DNA of 64,000 nt, from positions 62,001 to 126,000 of the forward strand of contig NZ_KB894503.1 in the NCBI RefSeq assembly GCF_000374485.1, in the 5' to 3' direction. This stretch comes from Algicola sagamiensis DSM 14643 (GTDB lineage Bacteria > Pseudomonadota > Gammaproteobacteria > Enterobacterales > Alteromonadaceae). The notes beneath the pieces were generated by a model. It saw only the letters and a program-made list of their open reading frames with translations, made no database searches and was not told where the DNA came from. This document shows, one piece after another, positions 16,975-26,561 of this stretch; the stretch's first letter is position 1, and each line of letters starts with the position of its first letter. The position numbers were made by a program, and so were the translations under genes.

Positions 16975-17364
16975 TTATTGTATTTTCTTTTGTATCAGTT
17001 CAATGGCGTATCCATCAGGGTCTTTCACAAATGCAATTTCTGTCGTGCCACCTTTGACTGGACCAGGCTCACGGCTCACAAGCCCACCACGGTTTTTGAC
17101 ATGCGCACAGGCATCATAAATATTGTCCACTTCAATCGCGATATGTCCAAAGGCATTCCCATGTTCATAATGATCAACACCCCAGTTATAGGTAAGTTCT
17201 AAAACAGTATGATCTGATTCATCACCATAACCGAGAAAGGCGAGGGTATAACTGTAAGCCTCGTTCTCTCTTTGGCGGAGGAGCTTCATGCCTAAAACAC
17301 TCGTATAAAATTCAATAGAGCGTTGGAGGTCCCCAACGCGCAACATGGTATGTAATAATCTCAT
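16975..17364 (-). CDS. gloA: Lactoylglutathione lyase (glyoxalase I)
   Basis: This converts the methylglyoxal-glutathione hemithioacetal to S-lactoylglutathione, detoxifying methylglyoxal in the cytosol. At 129 aa it is the short metal-dependent form. Metal ligands are visible: H5 (RLLHTML), the E in VLELTYN, H in FGHIAIEV and E in YAIELIQ. The signature [14 protein letters not shown] is at residues 15-28. It is a single gene. Confidence 0.95.
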   Translation of the reverse strand: MRLLHTMLRVGDLQRSIEFYTSVLGMKLLRQRENEAYSYTLAFLGYGDESDHTVLELTYNWGVDHYEHGNAFGHIAIEVDNIYDACAHVKNRGGLVSREPGPVKGGTTEIAFVKDPDGYAIELIQKKIQ

Positions 17365-17711
17365 AGCTTGCCCTCATATCCATCATCAGTATTCGTATTC
17401 GAAGCAATGATATGTCAATTTGATAATTGAATCGAGATAGTTCGCTTGAATCAGAGGCTTGCATTGACTACAAAAATAGAGGTAGACTGCCCCAACTTTT
17501 CTTAAGGAGTTTACGCCAGAATGAACAACTAACAGCCTGTTATCCATCAATGACATATTTTTTATTGATTACAGGGTTAGTCGGCGTAACTTCGTCATCG
17601 CTCATATTGCGCTTCACAATGATGAATTCGTTTCAACGCAAACTTTGATAAAAGGTTGAAATTGCTTTCATTTATCTATGCCACTTCCCTGTGTTGAACA
17701 GGAGTATACGA
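17365..17711. other. Gene-free divergent intergenic region
   Basis: This lies between divergent gloA and the ABC-F gene. Short frames occur but none has a convincing start or family resemblance. It should contain both promoters; I cannot fix their positions. Confidence 0.4.
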
Positions 17712-19283
17712 ATGCCTATATTACAAGCGGTTCGAGTCGGTTATCAATTTGCGAATGGAGATCAACTGTTGAATGGGGTTTCCTGTACATTGACAAATCC
17801 CAGGGTTGGTTTGGTGGGACGAAATGGTGCCGGAAAGTCTATATTTGCTTCCATCCTCGCTGGAAGTTGTCTGCCAACCGAAGGTGTTGTGACAGCGAAT
17901 ACATCAATTGCGATGTATACCCAGAGTTCTTTAGGGTTGCGGCATCAAAAACGAACAATTGCACAGTACCTGAATGTCGATCATATCATATATGCGCTTG
18001 AACAAATTGAGTCAGGAAGTTGCGATCCAAAGTGGTTTGATGTTGTGGGGGAACAATGGGAGATTCAAGAGAAGTTAAACCAAAAGCTATCTTTACATCA
18101 TTTACCGCAAGATTTATGTCTGCCATGCAGTTCATTGAGTGGCGGGGAACTTGCAAAGCTTCAGTTATGGCATCTTTTTGAGCAAAATGCCGGGCTGTTA
18201 ATACTTGATGAACCCTCGAATCACTTAGATGCACAAGGGAAGCAGTGGCTAAACCATCAAATCAGCCAATATCAGGGATATATTCTGCTGATTAGTCATG
18301 ATCGGCAATTACTGAGGAGCATGGAGCAAATCTGGGAGTTAAGTCACCTTAGGCTCAAGCAATACGGTGGAAATTATGATTTCTACTTAGAAAAAATATC
18401 CCAAGAGTCAGCTGCAATTGAACGTCAGTTTAGTTGTGTGCAGAGACAGCAAAAACAGCTTGAGATGCGTGCTCAAAAAAACAAAGAAAAGTTTGAGCAA
18501 CGTGCAGCATTAGGAAATAAAACTCGAAAAAAAGGTGGGCAATCAAAGCTTTTACTGAATGCGATGCTTGATCAAGCGACTTCATCTATTTCTAATCGAT
18601 TAAAAAATGAAGCGATTCAACGTAAGCAGTTGAAGCAAAAACTAGAACAATTAGAAATGCAACGGGAGAGAGTGAAGCCTCAAAAAATATATATTCCAAA
18701 TGGTGATCCAACCAGCCGAAATTTGGTGAATATCGTGAATGGTATGCTTTCCTACGGTTCAAATCAGCCAATTAATTTACAAATTAATAGTGAAACGAAG
18801 CTGCATTTACATGGAAAGAATGGCTCTGGAAAGTCAACACTCCTGAAAGCCATATGTGGAGAAAAAGGACTGATGAATGGGACCTTACAAGTCAACACTT
18901 CGGTGTGTTATCTTGACCAACATTTTGGCCGGCTTGATCACAAGCTGACTGTACTTGAACAGGTTCTAGCTGACTCTTATAGGATACTTGAGAGTGACGC
19001 GAGAACACTTCTTGCTGGTATTGGTTTTCGTCGAGAAAGTGTACATCTCCCGGTTGGGACTCTGAGTGGTGGAGAAAAAATGAAACTTGCGATGCTGATT
19101 GTGAGCCATCACCCGGCTCAACCATTATTACTATTAGATGAGCCAGATAATCACTTGGACATTCACTCGAAAAACTTATTAGCGGATGTACTCAACCAAT
19201 ATAGAGGTGCATTCGTACTTGTCAGTCATGATGATGAGTTTGTTCATCAAACTGGCGTGAACTGTCGGTATAGGGCCTGTTGA
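17712..19283 (+). CDS. ABC-F family ATPase
   Basis: The start at 17712 is chosen because AGGAG lies 7 bases ahead; the frame also opens at a GTG (17691). The 523-aa product has two ABC ATPase domains and no membrane segment, so it is an ABC-F protein of the Uup/YheS type acting at the ribosome rather than a transporter. Domain 1 has Walker A GRNGAGKS, signature LSGGE and Walker B LLILDEPSNHLD. Domain 2 has GKNGSGKST, LSGGEKMKL and LLLLDEPDNHLD. A charged, coiled linker (about 220-310) separates them. The tail after the last H-loop (VSHDDEF) is short. It could be a translation factor or an antibiotic-resistance ABC-F. Confidence 0.88.
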   Translation: MPILQAVRVGYQFANGDQLLNGVSCTLTNPRVGLVGRNGAGKSIFASILAGSCLPTEGVVTANTSIAMYTQSSLGLRHQKRTIAQYLNVDHIIYALEQIESGSCDPKWFDVVGEQWEIQEKLNQKLSLHHLPQDLCLPCSSLSGGELAKLQLWHLFEQNAGLLILDEPSNHLDAQGKQWLNHQISQYQGYILLISHDRQLLRSMEQIWELSHLRLKQYGGNYDFYLEKISQESAAIERQFSCVQRQQKQLEMRAQKNKEKFEQRAALGNKTRKKGGQSKLLLNAMLDQATSSISNRLKNEAIQRKQLKQKLEQLEMQRERVKPQKIYIPNGDPTSRNLVNIVNGMLSYGSNQPINLQINSETKLHLHGKNGSGKSTLLKAICGEKGLMNGTLQVNTSVCYLDQHFGRLDHKLTVLEQVLADSYRILESDARTLLAGIGFRRESVHLPVGTLSGGEKMKLAMLIVSHHPAQPLLLLDEPDNHLDIHSKNLLADVLNQYRGAFVLVSHDDEFVHQTGVNCRYRAC

Positions 19284-19530
19284 TTTATTGGAAATGCAGC
19301 GACATTGATGAAAGATTGACAAACCTTAGGTCGTTAAAATAAAGAGTTTATCTTTTTGATAGATACCTGATTGTCCACCTCTGAAGATTAAAACAAACCT
19401 ATGTTTTTATTGATAAATTAAAATTATTCATTAAGCGAGTATTCAGTTTTAACCTGCTAGGCTTCTCATGAAGTTGGGAGGATATAAAGGTAAAATATTC
19501 CAGCTTGGTTAGCGCAAAATAGAAGTTTTC

Positions 19531-20718
19531 ATGGAGAAAGAAGTGACAAAAATCAACCCACTGTTATCCGCATTACTACTGATAACATGTTGTGTATCTG
19601 CATCTGATTCGACAGCGTTTTGGAACACACCACAGCATGGTGGCAATAGCTTTAATCGTCTGCCTCCCGATTTTGAATATTATAAAGCCTTGAAAGATTA
19701 CGGCGCTACCTGGGTAAGGTTGGCTTATGATAAATGGCAGCCAGAGAGGAAAGACTTTTTGATTGGTAATGCTGATCAATACAAAAAAATCCCTACTAAC
19801 GATCTGAATATTTTATTGGAAACCCTTGACGCTGCAAACAAAGCAGGGATTAAAGTTGTGATTGCACCATTGTCTCTACCTTTCATGCGCTGGTCACAAA
19901 ATAATGGAGATAAATTTGATGATAGACTTTGGCGTGACAAAAAGAACTGGAATGCCGCGATTCAATTTTGGCAAGATCTGGCTAAACAACTAAAGGATCA
20001 TCCCGCTATCGCTGCTTACAACCTTGTCAATGAACCAGCACCTGAAAAGCAGAGTGATCTAAGAGAGCATGCCACTCAATCTGTGATGCAGGCTTGGTAT
20101 AAAAAGGAAAAAGGTGGTTCCCGAGACCTCGTTGCTTTTTATGAAAAAGTGATTGCAGCGATACAAGAAGTGGATACGCATACACCGATTATGGTGGATG
20201 CTGGGTGGTATGCAGCGGCAGACGCTTTTAGTTACTGGCCTAAAGCTTTAACGGATAACAAAGTCCTTTATAGTTTCCATATGTATGAACCTTATGAGGC
20301 AACAAGTGGGCCAAATTTAAGACGTAAAAAGCCGTATTCCTACCCAGGAGAAGTCCCTTATGGTGATGGAGTACAGTATTGGGGAGCGGATCAAGTTGCT
20401 AAGTATCTAGAGATCCCACTTCGATGGGCAAAGGCACGCAAAATACCTTCAAACCGCATAGTGGTAGGTGAATTCGGTTGTGTAAGAATGCTTCCTGGGT
20501 GTAAAAATTATCTCGAAGATGTTTTAAACGTTATCGATCAGCATAGGCTTCATTGGGCATTCTATAGTTTTAGAGAAGATAACTGGGATGCAATGGATTA
20601 TGAACTTGGCGTAAAAAAGGTTCACTGGAAATATTGGGATGCGATGGAAAAAGGGGAGCCCGACCCGATTCAGCGAAAATCATCGGCATTATTTGAAATA
20701 ATTCGAAAGCGACTGTGA
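19531..20718 (+). CDS. Secreted glycoside hydrolase family 5 (cellulase-like)
   Basis: This encodes 395 aa. A GTG at 19543 has a better ribosome site (GGAG at 19533-19536) and would give a tidier signal peptide starting MTKINPLL; the ATG at 19531 is the alternative. Either way an export signal ends near CCVSA. The mature protein is a single GH5 TIM barrel: the acid/base Glu sits in NLVNEPAP and the nucleophile Glu in VVGEFGC. TWVRLAYDKWQP and the HMYEPYE segment also fit. Likely substrates are beta-1,4-glucan or mannan, with no way to choose. No carbohydrate-binding module is present. Confidence 0.85.
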   Translation: MEKEVTKINPLLSALLLITCCVSASDSTAFWNTPQHGGNSFNRLPPDFEYYKALKDYGATWVRLAYDKWQPERKDFLIGNADQYKKIPTNDLNILLETLDAANKAGIKVVIAPLSLPFMRWSQNNGDKFDDRLWRDKKNWNAAIQFWQDLAKQLKDHPAIAAYNLVNEPAPEKQSDLREHATQSVMQAWYKKEKGGSRDLVAFYEKVIAAIQEVDTHTPIMVDAGWYAAADAFSYWPKALTDNKVLYSFHMYEPYEATSGPNLRRKKPYSYPGEVPYGDGVQYWGADQVAKYLEIPLRWAKARKIPSNRIVVGEFGCVRMLPGCKNYLEDVLNVIDQHRLHWAFYSFREDNWDAMDYELGVKKVHWKYWDAMEKGEPDPIQRKSSALFEIIRKRL

Positions 20719-20848
20719 TTTTTTTCTAAATATAAATAGAGCCTGTAAAAATTTGAGCTTTCTAAGACTCCATCACAGATACCCTTTCTCTATACACTTT
20801 AAAGCATGAAAGGATATGGTTGTCAGTAAGGCACTGACTGAAAGTTCA

Positions 20849-20944
20849 TCAGTGAGTTTCAACTTTGCCGTTGAGCGAATTTGAAATATCGGCTTCGTGG
20901 GCGATTTTGCCGATGAGTTCAGATTTGTTCATTTCAGTGCTCAT
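20849..20944 (-). pseudogene. Fragment resembling the N-terminus of HU (31 codons)
   Basis: A 31-codon frame ends at 20849. Its core MNKSELIGKIAHEADIS, from the second ATG at 20932, matches the first 17 or so residues of HU proteins (MNKSELIEKIA-ADIS) and then diverges to a stop. The rest of HU is not visible in any frame downstream. It is best read as a truncated relic of a hup-like gene, possibly left by a rearrangement. It could also be a small expressed protein. Confidence 0.55.
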
Positions 20945-20976
20945 TTAGGGAGTTTTTAATGGTCATTAGGCGGTAT

Positions 20977-21957
20977 CTATCTTGTCATCTTCTTCACAAA
21001 AACCACAACAAACAATGCTAGCGTAAAGCTGCCGCAGAATGCTTCTACTGCTGCGACTAGTCGGGTGATCCCGTAGGGGGTGATATCACCATAACCTAAG
21101 GTTGTGAATGTCACAACGGAGTAGTAAAGGCTGGAGAAGAAGTGGCTCATATTTGTGATTGCATCATGCTTAATATTGAATTGAATTGGGTCATCTGGAG
21201 AGCCTACACCGAGGAAAAAGTAGAAGCATGCACAAATGAAGATCAGGCTTAAAGAAAAGAAAATGACATTAATTGGCTTTTCTCCGTAACCACACAGCAA
21301 GTCGATAAATTTCGAGAAAATTCGCTTATTCGAATACATTGGGTACTGATATCGACGCATGGTCAATTCGCGGTGCATATATTTACCTGCGAGTTCAAAC
21401 AAACCTTGTGTCTCTGCCGCTTTTCTTAAATCTCGATAAATTTCTTCAGATTGTTCGTAGTTGTCGAGTGCCATATCCATATCGTTATTTTTCTCAGCAT
21501 CTTTTGCCACTCCTTCCTGAAAGAGAGTTTCACCAATTTCAATATTATCGATTTTGGCACCCATGAGCTTGACACCAAGTAAGTTGGTATTCTTGAGTTG
21601 GCAACAGTGAAGGTTGGCGTCGCGAAGATCTGACTTCATTAAGGAGCCGTTCTCCAGCTTGAGATTAAACAGATGGGCACCACTTAAATTAGCACGATAA
21701 AAATCGGAGCCATTTAAGTTGTAGCCATCTTTATCGCCACGTTTGACTAAATTGACGCCAGCCAAGTTCGCACGCTTAAGCTTTAAGCCTTGCATGAGTC
21801 CACCGTTGGCGGCATAGCGCTCAAGTTTGTCTTTCAGATCTAGGCCAGCTTTATCAAACTTAGGATCATGCCAAAAACAAAAACCAGCACCCATGTCGAT
21901 TTCTTTGCAGCTGGAGCCATCTGGCGCAACGTACTTACAAAGCGGCTTCTCGCTCAT
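20977..21957 (-). CDS. Pentapeptide-repeat protein fused to a two-TM ion channel
   Basis: This encodes 326 aa. An N-terminal cysteine/histidine segment (CKYVAPDGSSCKE...CFWHD, residues about 7-31) may bind a metal. Residues about 60-150 hold pentapeptide repeats (LKRANLAGVNL, FYRANLSGAHL, LRDANLHCCQL), a right-handed beta-helix. Then comes a helical part and two membrane helices with the potassium-channel filter TTLGYGD between them near residue 288, as in Ion_trans_2 channels. It should form a tetrameric potassium-type pore with a cytosolic beta-helix domain. A Fur-like box lies 80 bases upstream. Confidence 0.88.
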   Translation of the reverse strand: MSEKPLCKYVAPDGSSCKEIDMGAGFCFWHDPKFDKAGLDLKDKLERYAANGGLMQGLKLKRANLAGVNLVKRGDKDGYNLNGSDFYRANLSGAHLFNLKLENGSLMKSDLRDANLHCCQLKNTNLLGVKLMGAKIDNIEIGETLFQEGVAKDAEKNNDMDMALDNYEQSEEIYRDLRKAAETQGLFELAGKYMHRELTMRRYQYPMYSNKRIFSKFIDLLCGYGEKPINVIFFSLSLIFICACFYFFLGVGSPDDPIQFNIKHDAITNMSHFFSSLYYSVVTFTTLGYGDITPYGITRLVAAVEAFCGSFTLALFVVVFVKKMTR

Positions 21958-22039
21958 ACTCCTTTTGGCTGACTTTTTGAGAACATAGGATAAGTTTTAA
22001 AGGAAATTAACTGGTTTTCAAATAAATAAATCTTACCGA

Positions 22040-22058
22040 ATAACGATAATCATTCTAA
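22040..22058. promoter_or_regulatory. Putative Fur box
   Basis: The 19-mer here matches the classical Fur consensus (GATAATGATAATCATTATC) at 15 positions, with the central GATAATCATT exact. It lies between the divergent channel gene (start 21957) and the 37-aa frame (start 22195), so it could control either. Binding is inferred from the motif only. Confidence 0.5.
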
Positions 22059-22194
22059 AGTCATTTAAGTATATGATTTTTGGTAAGAAAAAAAATCATA
22101 AAAGATGGGGTTGATAGCTTCCAAAGTGCTTGCTACCTCTAGCTGTTTTGAGATGAACAGGGTATACTGGCAGTGCGCTACACTTGGAGAGTAA

Positions 22195-22308
22195 ATGATG
22201 ACCCTGTTTGAAATCGTAGAAGCTGTCTTTCAAGTCCTTTACGTCGGCTCTGCAACCTGTTTTGTCGGTGCTTTGTTATTTAAATTACTGCCGCGTGAAT
22301 TTTCCTAA
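22195..22308 (+). CDS. Possible small membrane protein (37 aa)
   Basis: A frame of 37 codons begins with two ATGs (22195, 22198), preceded at good spacing by GGAGA (22186-22190). The product has an acidic start (MMTLFEIVEA) and one hydrophobic segment (VLYVGSATCFVGALLF), then a basic end (KLLPREFS), as in many single-span small proteins. A TATACT -10-like word lies at 22163. No family is recognised. A Fur-like site is 140 bases upstream. Confidence 0.5.
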   Translation: MMTLFEIVEAVFQVLYVGSATCFVGALLFKLLPREFS

Positions 22309-22361
22309 GCTTTACCCATCAAGTTTTTCTCTTCCCCGATTGATAAAAAGAATGAGACGAG

Positions 22362-22802
22362 TCAAATCTCATTCTTTGCTGCCGCGATCATATGATCAAT
22401 CAAACTTTTGAGGCCATTTGTTCTTGATGGGCTGAGATGTGATTCTAGCTTTAAAGTTTGGAAGAATGCCTCGGCATCGAAAACGGCAATCTCTTCCAGC
22501 TTGAGTTCGCGGATTGCGATGAGTAACAATCCAACTAGCCCTCGGACAATTTTCGAGTCGCTATAAGCAATGATATTCAACGTATTTTCTTGTTTTTGAA
22601 TGACCATCCAAACCTGGCTTTCACATCCTTCCACTTGATTTGCTTCAATCAGTAGCGATCCATCAGGACGCTTTAATTGCTTACCAAGCAGCATGATTTG
22701 TCTGTACTTCTCTTCCCAGCCTTTTGCTTTCTCAAATAAATCTAAAAGCTCGGCGTAGCTCAGCGTTGATTCAAAGTTATTCATTAGGTGATCGTTGCTC
22801 AT
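22362..22802 (-). CDS. csdE: CsdE/SufE-type sulfur acceptor
   Basis: This protein accepts persulfide sulfur from the cysteine desulfurase and stimulates it, in Fe-S cluster or sulfur transfer. The start at 22802 overlaps the desulfurase stop by 4 bases (ATGA), giving 146 aa, the family size; a longer frame upstream is not needed. WEEKYRQIMLLGKQL and the acceptor cysteine in VEGCESQVW are clear, and the C-terminal SDSKIVRGLVGLLL and LSPSRTNGLKSL favour CsdE over SufE. It is translationally coupled to csdA. Confidence 0.88.
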   Translation of the reverse strand: MSNDHLMNNFESTLSYAELLDLFEKAKGWEEKYRQIMLLGKQLKRPDGSLLIEANQVEGCESQVWMVIQKQENTLNIIAYSDSKIVRGLVGLLLIAIRELKLEEIAVFDAEAFFQTLKLESHLSPSRTNGLKSLIDHMIAAAKNEI

Positions 22803-24025
22803 ACAGTTAATAGCCGAATTGTTTTGTTGAGGGATTGAATAAAGTAGTCGATGTCTTCCTTTGTATTGTACAGGCCGATCGAGGCACGAGTAGACCCAGA
22901 AGTTCCCAATGCCCCCATCAATGGCATTGCACAATGATGACCTGCACGGACAGCAATGTCGAACTGATCAAGCATCATTGCAATATCTGCATGGTGTTCG
23001 TCTTCAACGGTAAAAGATAAGACACCCACATTATTTTCGCGCGGACTGAGAAGACAGATCCCATCTATCTCTAAAAGGCCATCATACATTGCATGAAGCA
23101 GTTGCTGTTCGTGAGTTAAACGTTGAGATTGATCGAATTGGGTGAGGAAATCTATCGCAGTATGGAGACCAATGACGGCCGAAATATTTGGTGTTCCTGC
23201 TTCAAACTTGTATGGGAGCTGGTTGAATGTGGTTTCTTCAACCGAAACTCTTTTAACCATTTCCCCACCAAATTGCCAAGGTGGAAGGGCCTCTAATAAA
23301 TCTTCACGACCGTACAGGACGCCAATCCCATCGGGTGCATACATCTTATGGCCAGAAAAGGTATAAAAGTCGCACCCAAGTGCTTGTACATCAATAGGTA
23401 AGTGTCCAATGGCTTGAGCACCATCGACGATCACGAAAGCTCCTGCATTCTTGGCAAGTTGGCAAAGTGTTTTTATCTCATGGATTGTACCCAGTGCGTT
23501 ACTCACATGAGATAAGGCGACAATCTTTGGTTGCTTTTCAAGCATCTGGCGGAATGACTTCATACAAACCGTCGTTTGACTTTCATCCAATGGAACCACA
23601 CAAAAGTTTGCATTTTGTCGTTGTGCCATTTGTTGCCAAGGGACGAAGTTGGCATGATGCTCTAATATGCTTGTAACAATCGTATCTCCAGGCTGAATTT
23701 GTCCAGAAAGGATATTCGCAAGTTGATTGATGGACTCAGTTGTGCCGCTGGTCCAAATGATCTCGTGGGCATGTTTTGCATTGATAAAGCCTTGTACAGC
23801 GATTCGGGCAGCTTCAAACTGTGCGGTTGCTTCTCGGCCTAGGCGATGTCCTCCACGATGTACATTTGCAGTGAAATTCAACAGGTGTTGATTGAGCGCG
23901 TCAATGACACATTTTGGCTTTTGGGTCGTTGCCGCGCTATCGAGATAAACGATAGGTTTATCGATTGATTGATTTAAAAAAGGGAATTGAGCCTGGTACT
24001 CCAAAAGAACCTCATTTGATACCAT
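22799..24025 (-). CDS. csdA: Cysteine desulfurase, class V (CsdA/SufS group)
   Basis: This PLP enzyme releases sulfur from cysteine as a persulfide. It is 408 aa. YLDSAATTQKP is the N-terminal signature, the PLP lysine lies in FSGHKMYAPDGIGVLYG, and the active-site cysteine in RAGHHCAMPLM. Its neighbour is a CsdE-like acceptor and no sufBCD genes are adjacent, so this looks like the two-gene csdA-csdE system rather than a suf operon. The name csdA rests on that context. Confidence 0.88.
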   Translation of the reverse strand: MVSNEVLLEYQAQFPFLNQSIDKPIVYLDSAATTQKPKCVIDALNQHLLNFTANVHRGGHRLGREATAQFEAARIAVQGFINAKHAHEIIWTSGTTESINQLANILSGQIQPGDTIVTSILEHHANFVPWQQMAQRQNANFCVVPLDESQTTVCMKSFRQMLEKQPKIVALSHVSNALGTIHEIKTLCQLAKNAGAFVIVDGAQAIGHLPIDVQALGCDFYTFSGHKMYAPDGIGVLYGREDLLEALPPWQFGGEMVKRVSVEETTFNQLPYKFEAGTPNISAVIGLHTAIDFLTQFDQSQRLTHEQQLLHAMYDGLLEIDGICLLSPRENNVGVLSFTVEDEHHADIAMMLDQFDIAVRAGHHCAMPLMGALGTSGSTRASIGLYNTKEDIDYFIQSLNKTIRLLTV

Positions 24026-24131
24026 CGTTTCTTCTTTCCGTTATTTTACGTAATTTCTTAGAAAAAAAATATCTTGTCGTCCGATTCATTGCTGGTTAAT
24101 GTGTACCTGAAATTAGGAAGGGGACACATAC

Positions 24132-26072
24132 ATGAATCCATTACAAAAAGAATATGATATTTTCCCATCAATTGAACAACAGGCCCATATCACAGCAAAG
24201 GACTACCAATCCATTTATCAACAGTCGTTGGAATCGCCGGAGCAATTTTGGTCAGAACAGGCTGAGCGATATTTAACTTGGATAGAACCTTGGCAGGAAG
24301 TCTCACAAGTCGATTATCATCAAGCCGACATCCGTTGGTTTGCTGGTGGAAAACTCAATGTTTGTTACAATTGTGTCGATCGCCACCTCCCAACTCGGGC
24401 GAATCAGACTGCAATCATCTGGCAAGGCGATGAGCCAGGCAATGTTCAGCATATTACCTATCTAGAGCTACATCATAAAGTTTGCCAATTTGCCAATGCA
24501 CTTAAAACAAAAGGCGTTGAAAAGGGAGATCGCGTGTGTATTTACATGCCAATGATCCCAGAAACCATGGTGGCGATGCTTGCGTGTGCCAGAATTGGTG
24601 CGATTCATAGTGTCGTGTTTGGTGGATTCTCGCCGGAGAGTTTGGCTGCGCGGATCCAAGACTCTGATTGTAAGGTTGTTGTCACAGCAAATGAAGGGGT
24701 CCGAGGTGGTAAAACGATACCTTTAAAGGACAATACCGACCAAGCTTTGCTGCAATGCCCGAATGTTGAATCAGTTTTTGTCGTTCAAGTGACGGAGCAA
24801 ACACCAAATCAATGGCAACAGGACCGAGATATCTGGTGGCATGAGTTCGTTGAAAAGCAAGCCCTTGAGTGTCCTGTTGAAGTCAATGATGCAGAAGATC
24901 CCCTCTTTATTTTGTATACATCAGGCTCTACCGGAAAGCCCAAAGGGGTCATGCATACTTCAGCTGGATACCTCTTGTACGCTGCATTCACCCACAAAAT
25001 GGTGTTCGATTATAAAGAAGGGGAAGTTTTCTGGTGTACCGCAGATGCGGGTTGGATCACGGGTCATAGCTATATTCTTTATGGTCCACTTGCCAACGGT
25101 GCGACCACACTTGTCTTTGAAGGTGTACCGACATACCCGGATGCATCTCGATTTTGGCAAATAGTTGATCAGCATCAGGTCAATATCTTCTACACAGCCC
25201 CGACGGCAATCCGTGCCTTGATGAGCTTAGGGGATGACCCAGTCAAAAAACATGACCGATCTTCACTACGGATTCTTGGGACAGTTGGTGAGCCGATTAA
25301 TCCAGAAGCTTGGCACTGGTATTATGATGTTGTGGGTGAACAGCGCTGCCCAATCGTAGATACCTGGTGGCAGACGGAGACGGGGGGGATGCTGATCACA
25401 CCAATGCCAGGTGCGACGTCACTGAAGCCAGGCTCAGCCACACGACCTTTCTTTGGTGTAGAGCCAGTCTTATTGGATGAAAAAGGCAATGAGCTGGAAG
25501 GGGCTGCTGAAGGATATCTTGCGATGAAGCGAAGCTGGCCCGGACAAATGCGCACTGTATATGGCGATCATGACCGTTTCAAGCAAACCTATTTTTCCCA
25601 ATATCCAGGCTATTACTTTACGGGAGATGGGGCGAAACGGGATGAAGATGGTTATTACTGGATCACGGGACGTGTAGATGATGTCTTAAATGTCTCTGGA
25701 CACCGGATTGGGACCGCTGAAGTTGAAAGTGCTTTGGTGCTTCACCCTGCAATTGCAGAAGCTGCTGTCGTTGGGCAGGGCCATGATATTAAAGGAGAAG
25801 CAATCGTTGCGTTTGTTTCGCCAATGACTGGTGTCGAGAAGTCAGATGCGCTTTTAATTGAGTTGCAAGACTTTGTAGCAGAGAAGATTGGTAAAATTGC
25901 TCGACCGGAGCAAATCGTTTGGTCACCTGCATTACCTAAAACACGTTCTGGGAAAATTATGCGCCGGATCATCCGTAAGCTTGTGAATGGGCAGGCGGAT
26001 GAACTCGGTGATACCTCAACACTGGCAGACCCTTCTGTGGTCAATCATTTGATCAATGCATTGAATGATTAA
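24132..26072 (+). CDS. acs: Acetyl-CoA synthetase
   Basis: This AMP-forming ligase activates acetate to acetyl-CoA in the cytosol. It is 646 aa, the family length. The P-loop-like [63 protein letters not shown] region (seen in parts) and the C-terminal [11 protein letters not shown] with the acetylatable lysine are all present. AGGAAGGGG precedes the ATG. It stands alone. Confidence 0.97.
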   Translation: MNPLQKEYDIFPSIEQQAHITAKDYQSIYQQSLESPEQFWSEQAERYLTWIEPWQEVSQVDYHQADIRWFAGGKLNVCYNCVDRHLPTRANQTAIIWQGDEPGNVQHITYLELHHKVCQFANALKTKGVEKGDRVCIYMPMIPETMVAMLACARIGAIHSVVFGGFSPESLAARIQDSDCKVVVTANEGVRGGKTIPLKDNTDQALLQCPNVESVFVVQVTEQTPNQWQQDRDIWWHEFVEKQALECPVEVNDAEDPLFILYTSGSTGKPKGVMHTSAGYLLYAAFTHKMVFDYKEGEVFWCTADAGWITGHSYILYGPLANGATTLVFEGVPTYPDASRFWQIVDQHQVNIFYTAPTAIRALMSLGDDPVKKHDRSSLRILGTVGEPINPEAWHWYYDVVGEQRCPIVDTWWQTETGGMLITPMPGATSLKPGSATRPFFGVEPVLLDEKGNELEGAAEGYLAMKRSWPGQMRTVYGDHDRFKQTYFSQYPGYYFTGDGAKRDEDGYYWITGRVDDVLNVSGHRIGTAEVESALVLHPAIAEAAVVGQGHDIKGEAIVAFVSPMTGVEKSDALLIELQDFVAEKIGKIARPEQIVWSPALPKTRSGKIMRRIIRKLVNGQADELGDTSTLADPSVVNHLINALND

Positions 26073-26110
26073 CCCGATTAGACTGAGTGAGCATAGGCAT
26101 CGGCTTGTGC

Positions 26111-26551
26111 TCATTGATTTGATTCCGAATTTCCTGGCAGATGCACAATTTGCCAATAGCCATCCAATAAAGAAATTACATCGAAAAACTCTTTGTCCAC
26201 TTCATCTTTCACAAAATAGCCGGCCACATTATGTTGGTAGCTGGCAACAATATCACTCTCGTCGTCAGAGGTGGTCAATATAAAAACAATGGTGTCTTTG
26301 AAATCTGAGTTATTACGTATTGTTGATAACAACTCCAGCCCTGTCATTCTGGGCATTTGTAAATCGAGCAGCATGATAAATGGATGTTGAATCGATTTGC
26401 TTTGTAGCATCTCCAGCGCTTCTTGACCATCAGTGGCTCTCACGAGTGGGTTTGCTATTTTTAAATGCTGTAAGCTTCGCTGTATTGCGATATAGTCAAC
26501 ATCGTCGTCTTCTACGACAAATAATGTGACTTGGTTTGCATGTGTTGTCAT
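26111..26551 (-). CDS. Single-domain response regulator (CheY-like)
   Basis: The start at 26551 gives 146 aa, just a receiver domain: acidic triad in VVEDDDVD, phosphoacceptor Asp in MLLDLQMPRMTG, LTTS and the conserved Lys in YFVKDEVD. There is no output domain, so it probably passes phosphate or acts by protein contact, like Rcp1-type regulators paired with phytochrome-like kinases. It lies 10 bases downstream of a PAS kinase, its likely partner, and is strongly similar to the receiver at 27674-28090, suggesting tandem duplication. Confidence 0.88.
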   Translation of the reverse strand: MTTHANQVTLFVVEDDDVDYIAIQRSLQHLKIANPLVRATDGQEALEMLQSKSIQHPFIMLLDLQMPRMTGLELLSTIRNNSDFKDTIVFILTTSDDESDIVASYQHNVAGYFVKDEVDKEFFDVISLLDGYWQIVHLPGNSESNQ

Positions 26552-26561
26552 CGTACAGCCT

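Noticed and set aside
16771-17202. Plus-strand frame of 143 codons overlapping gloA
   Set aside because: Its second part is antisense to gloA and the first has no start signals.
22803-22934. N-terminal extension of the csdE frame upstream of 22802
   Set aside because: It lies inside csdA; the ATGA overlap at 22802 gives the normal family length.
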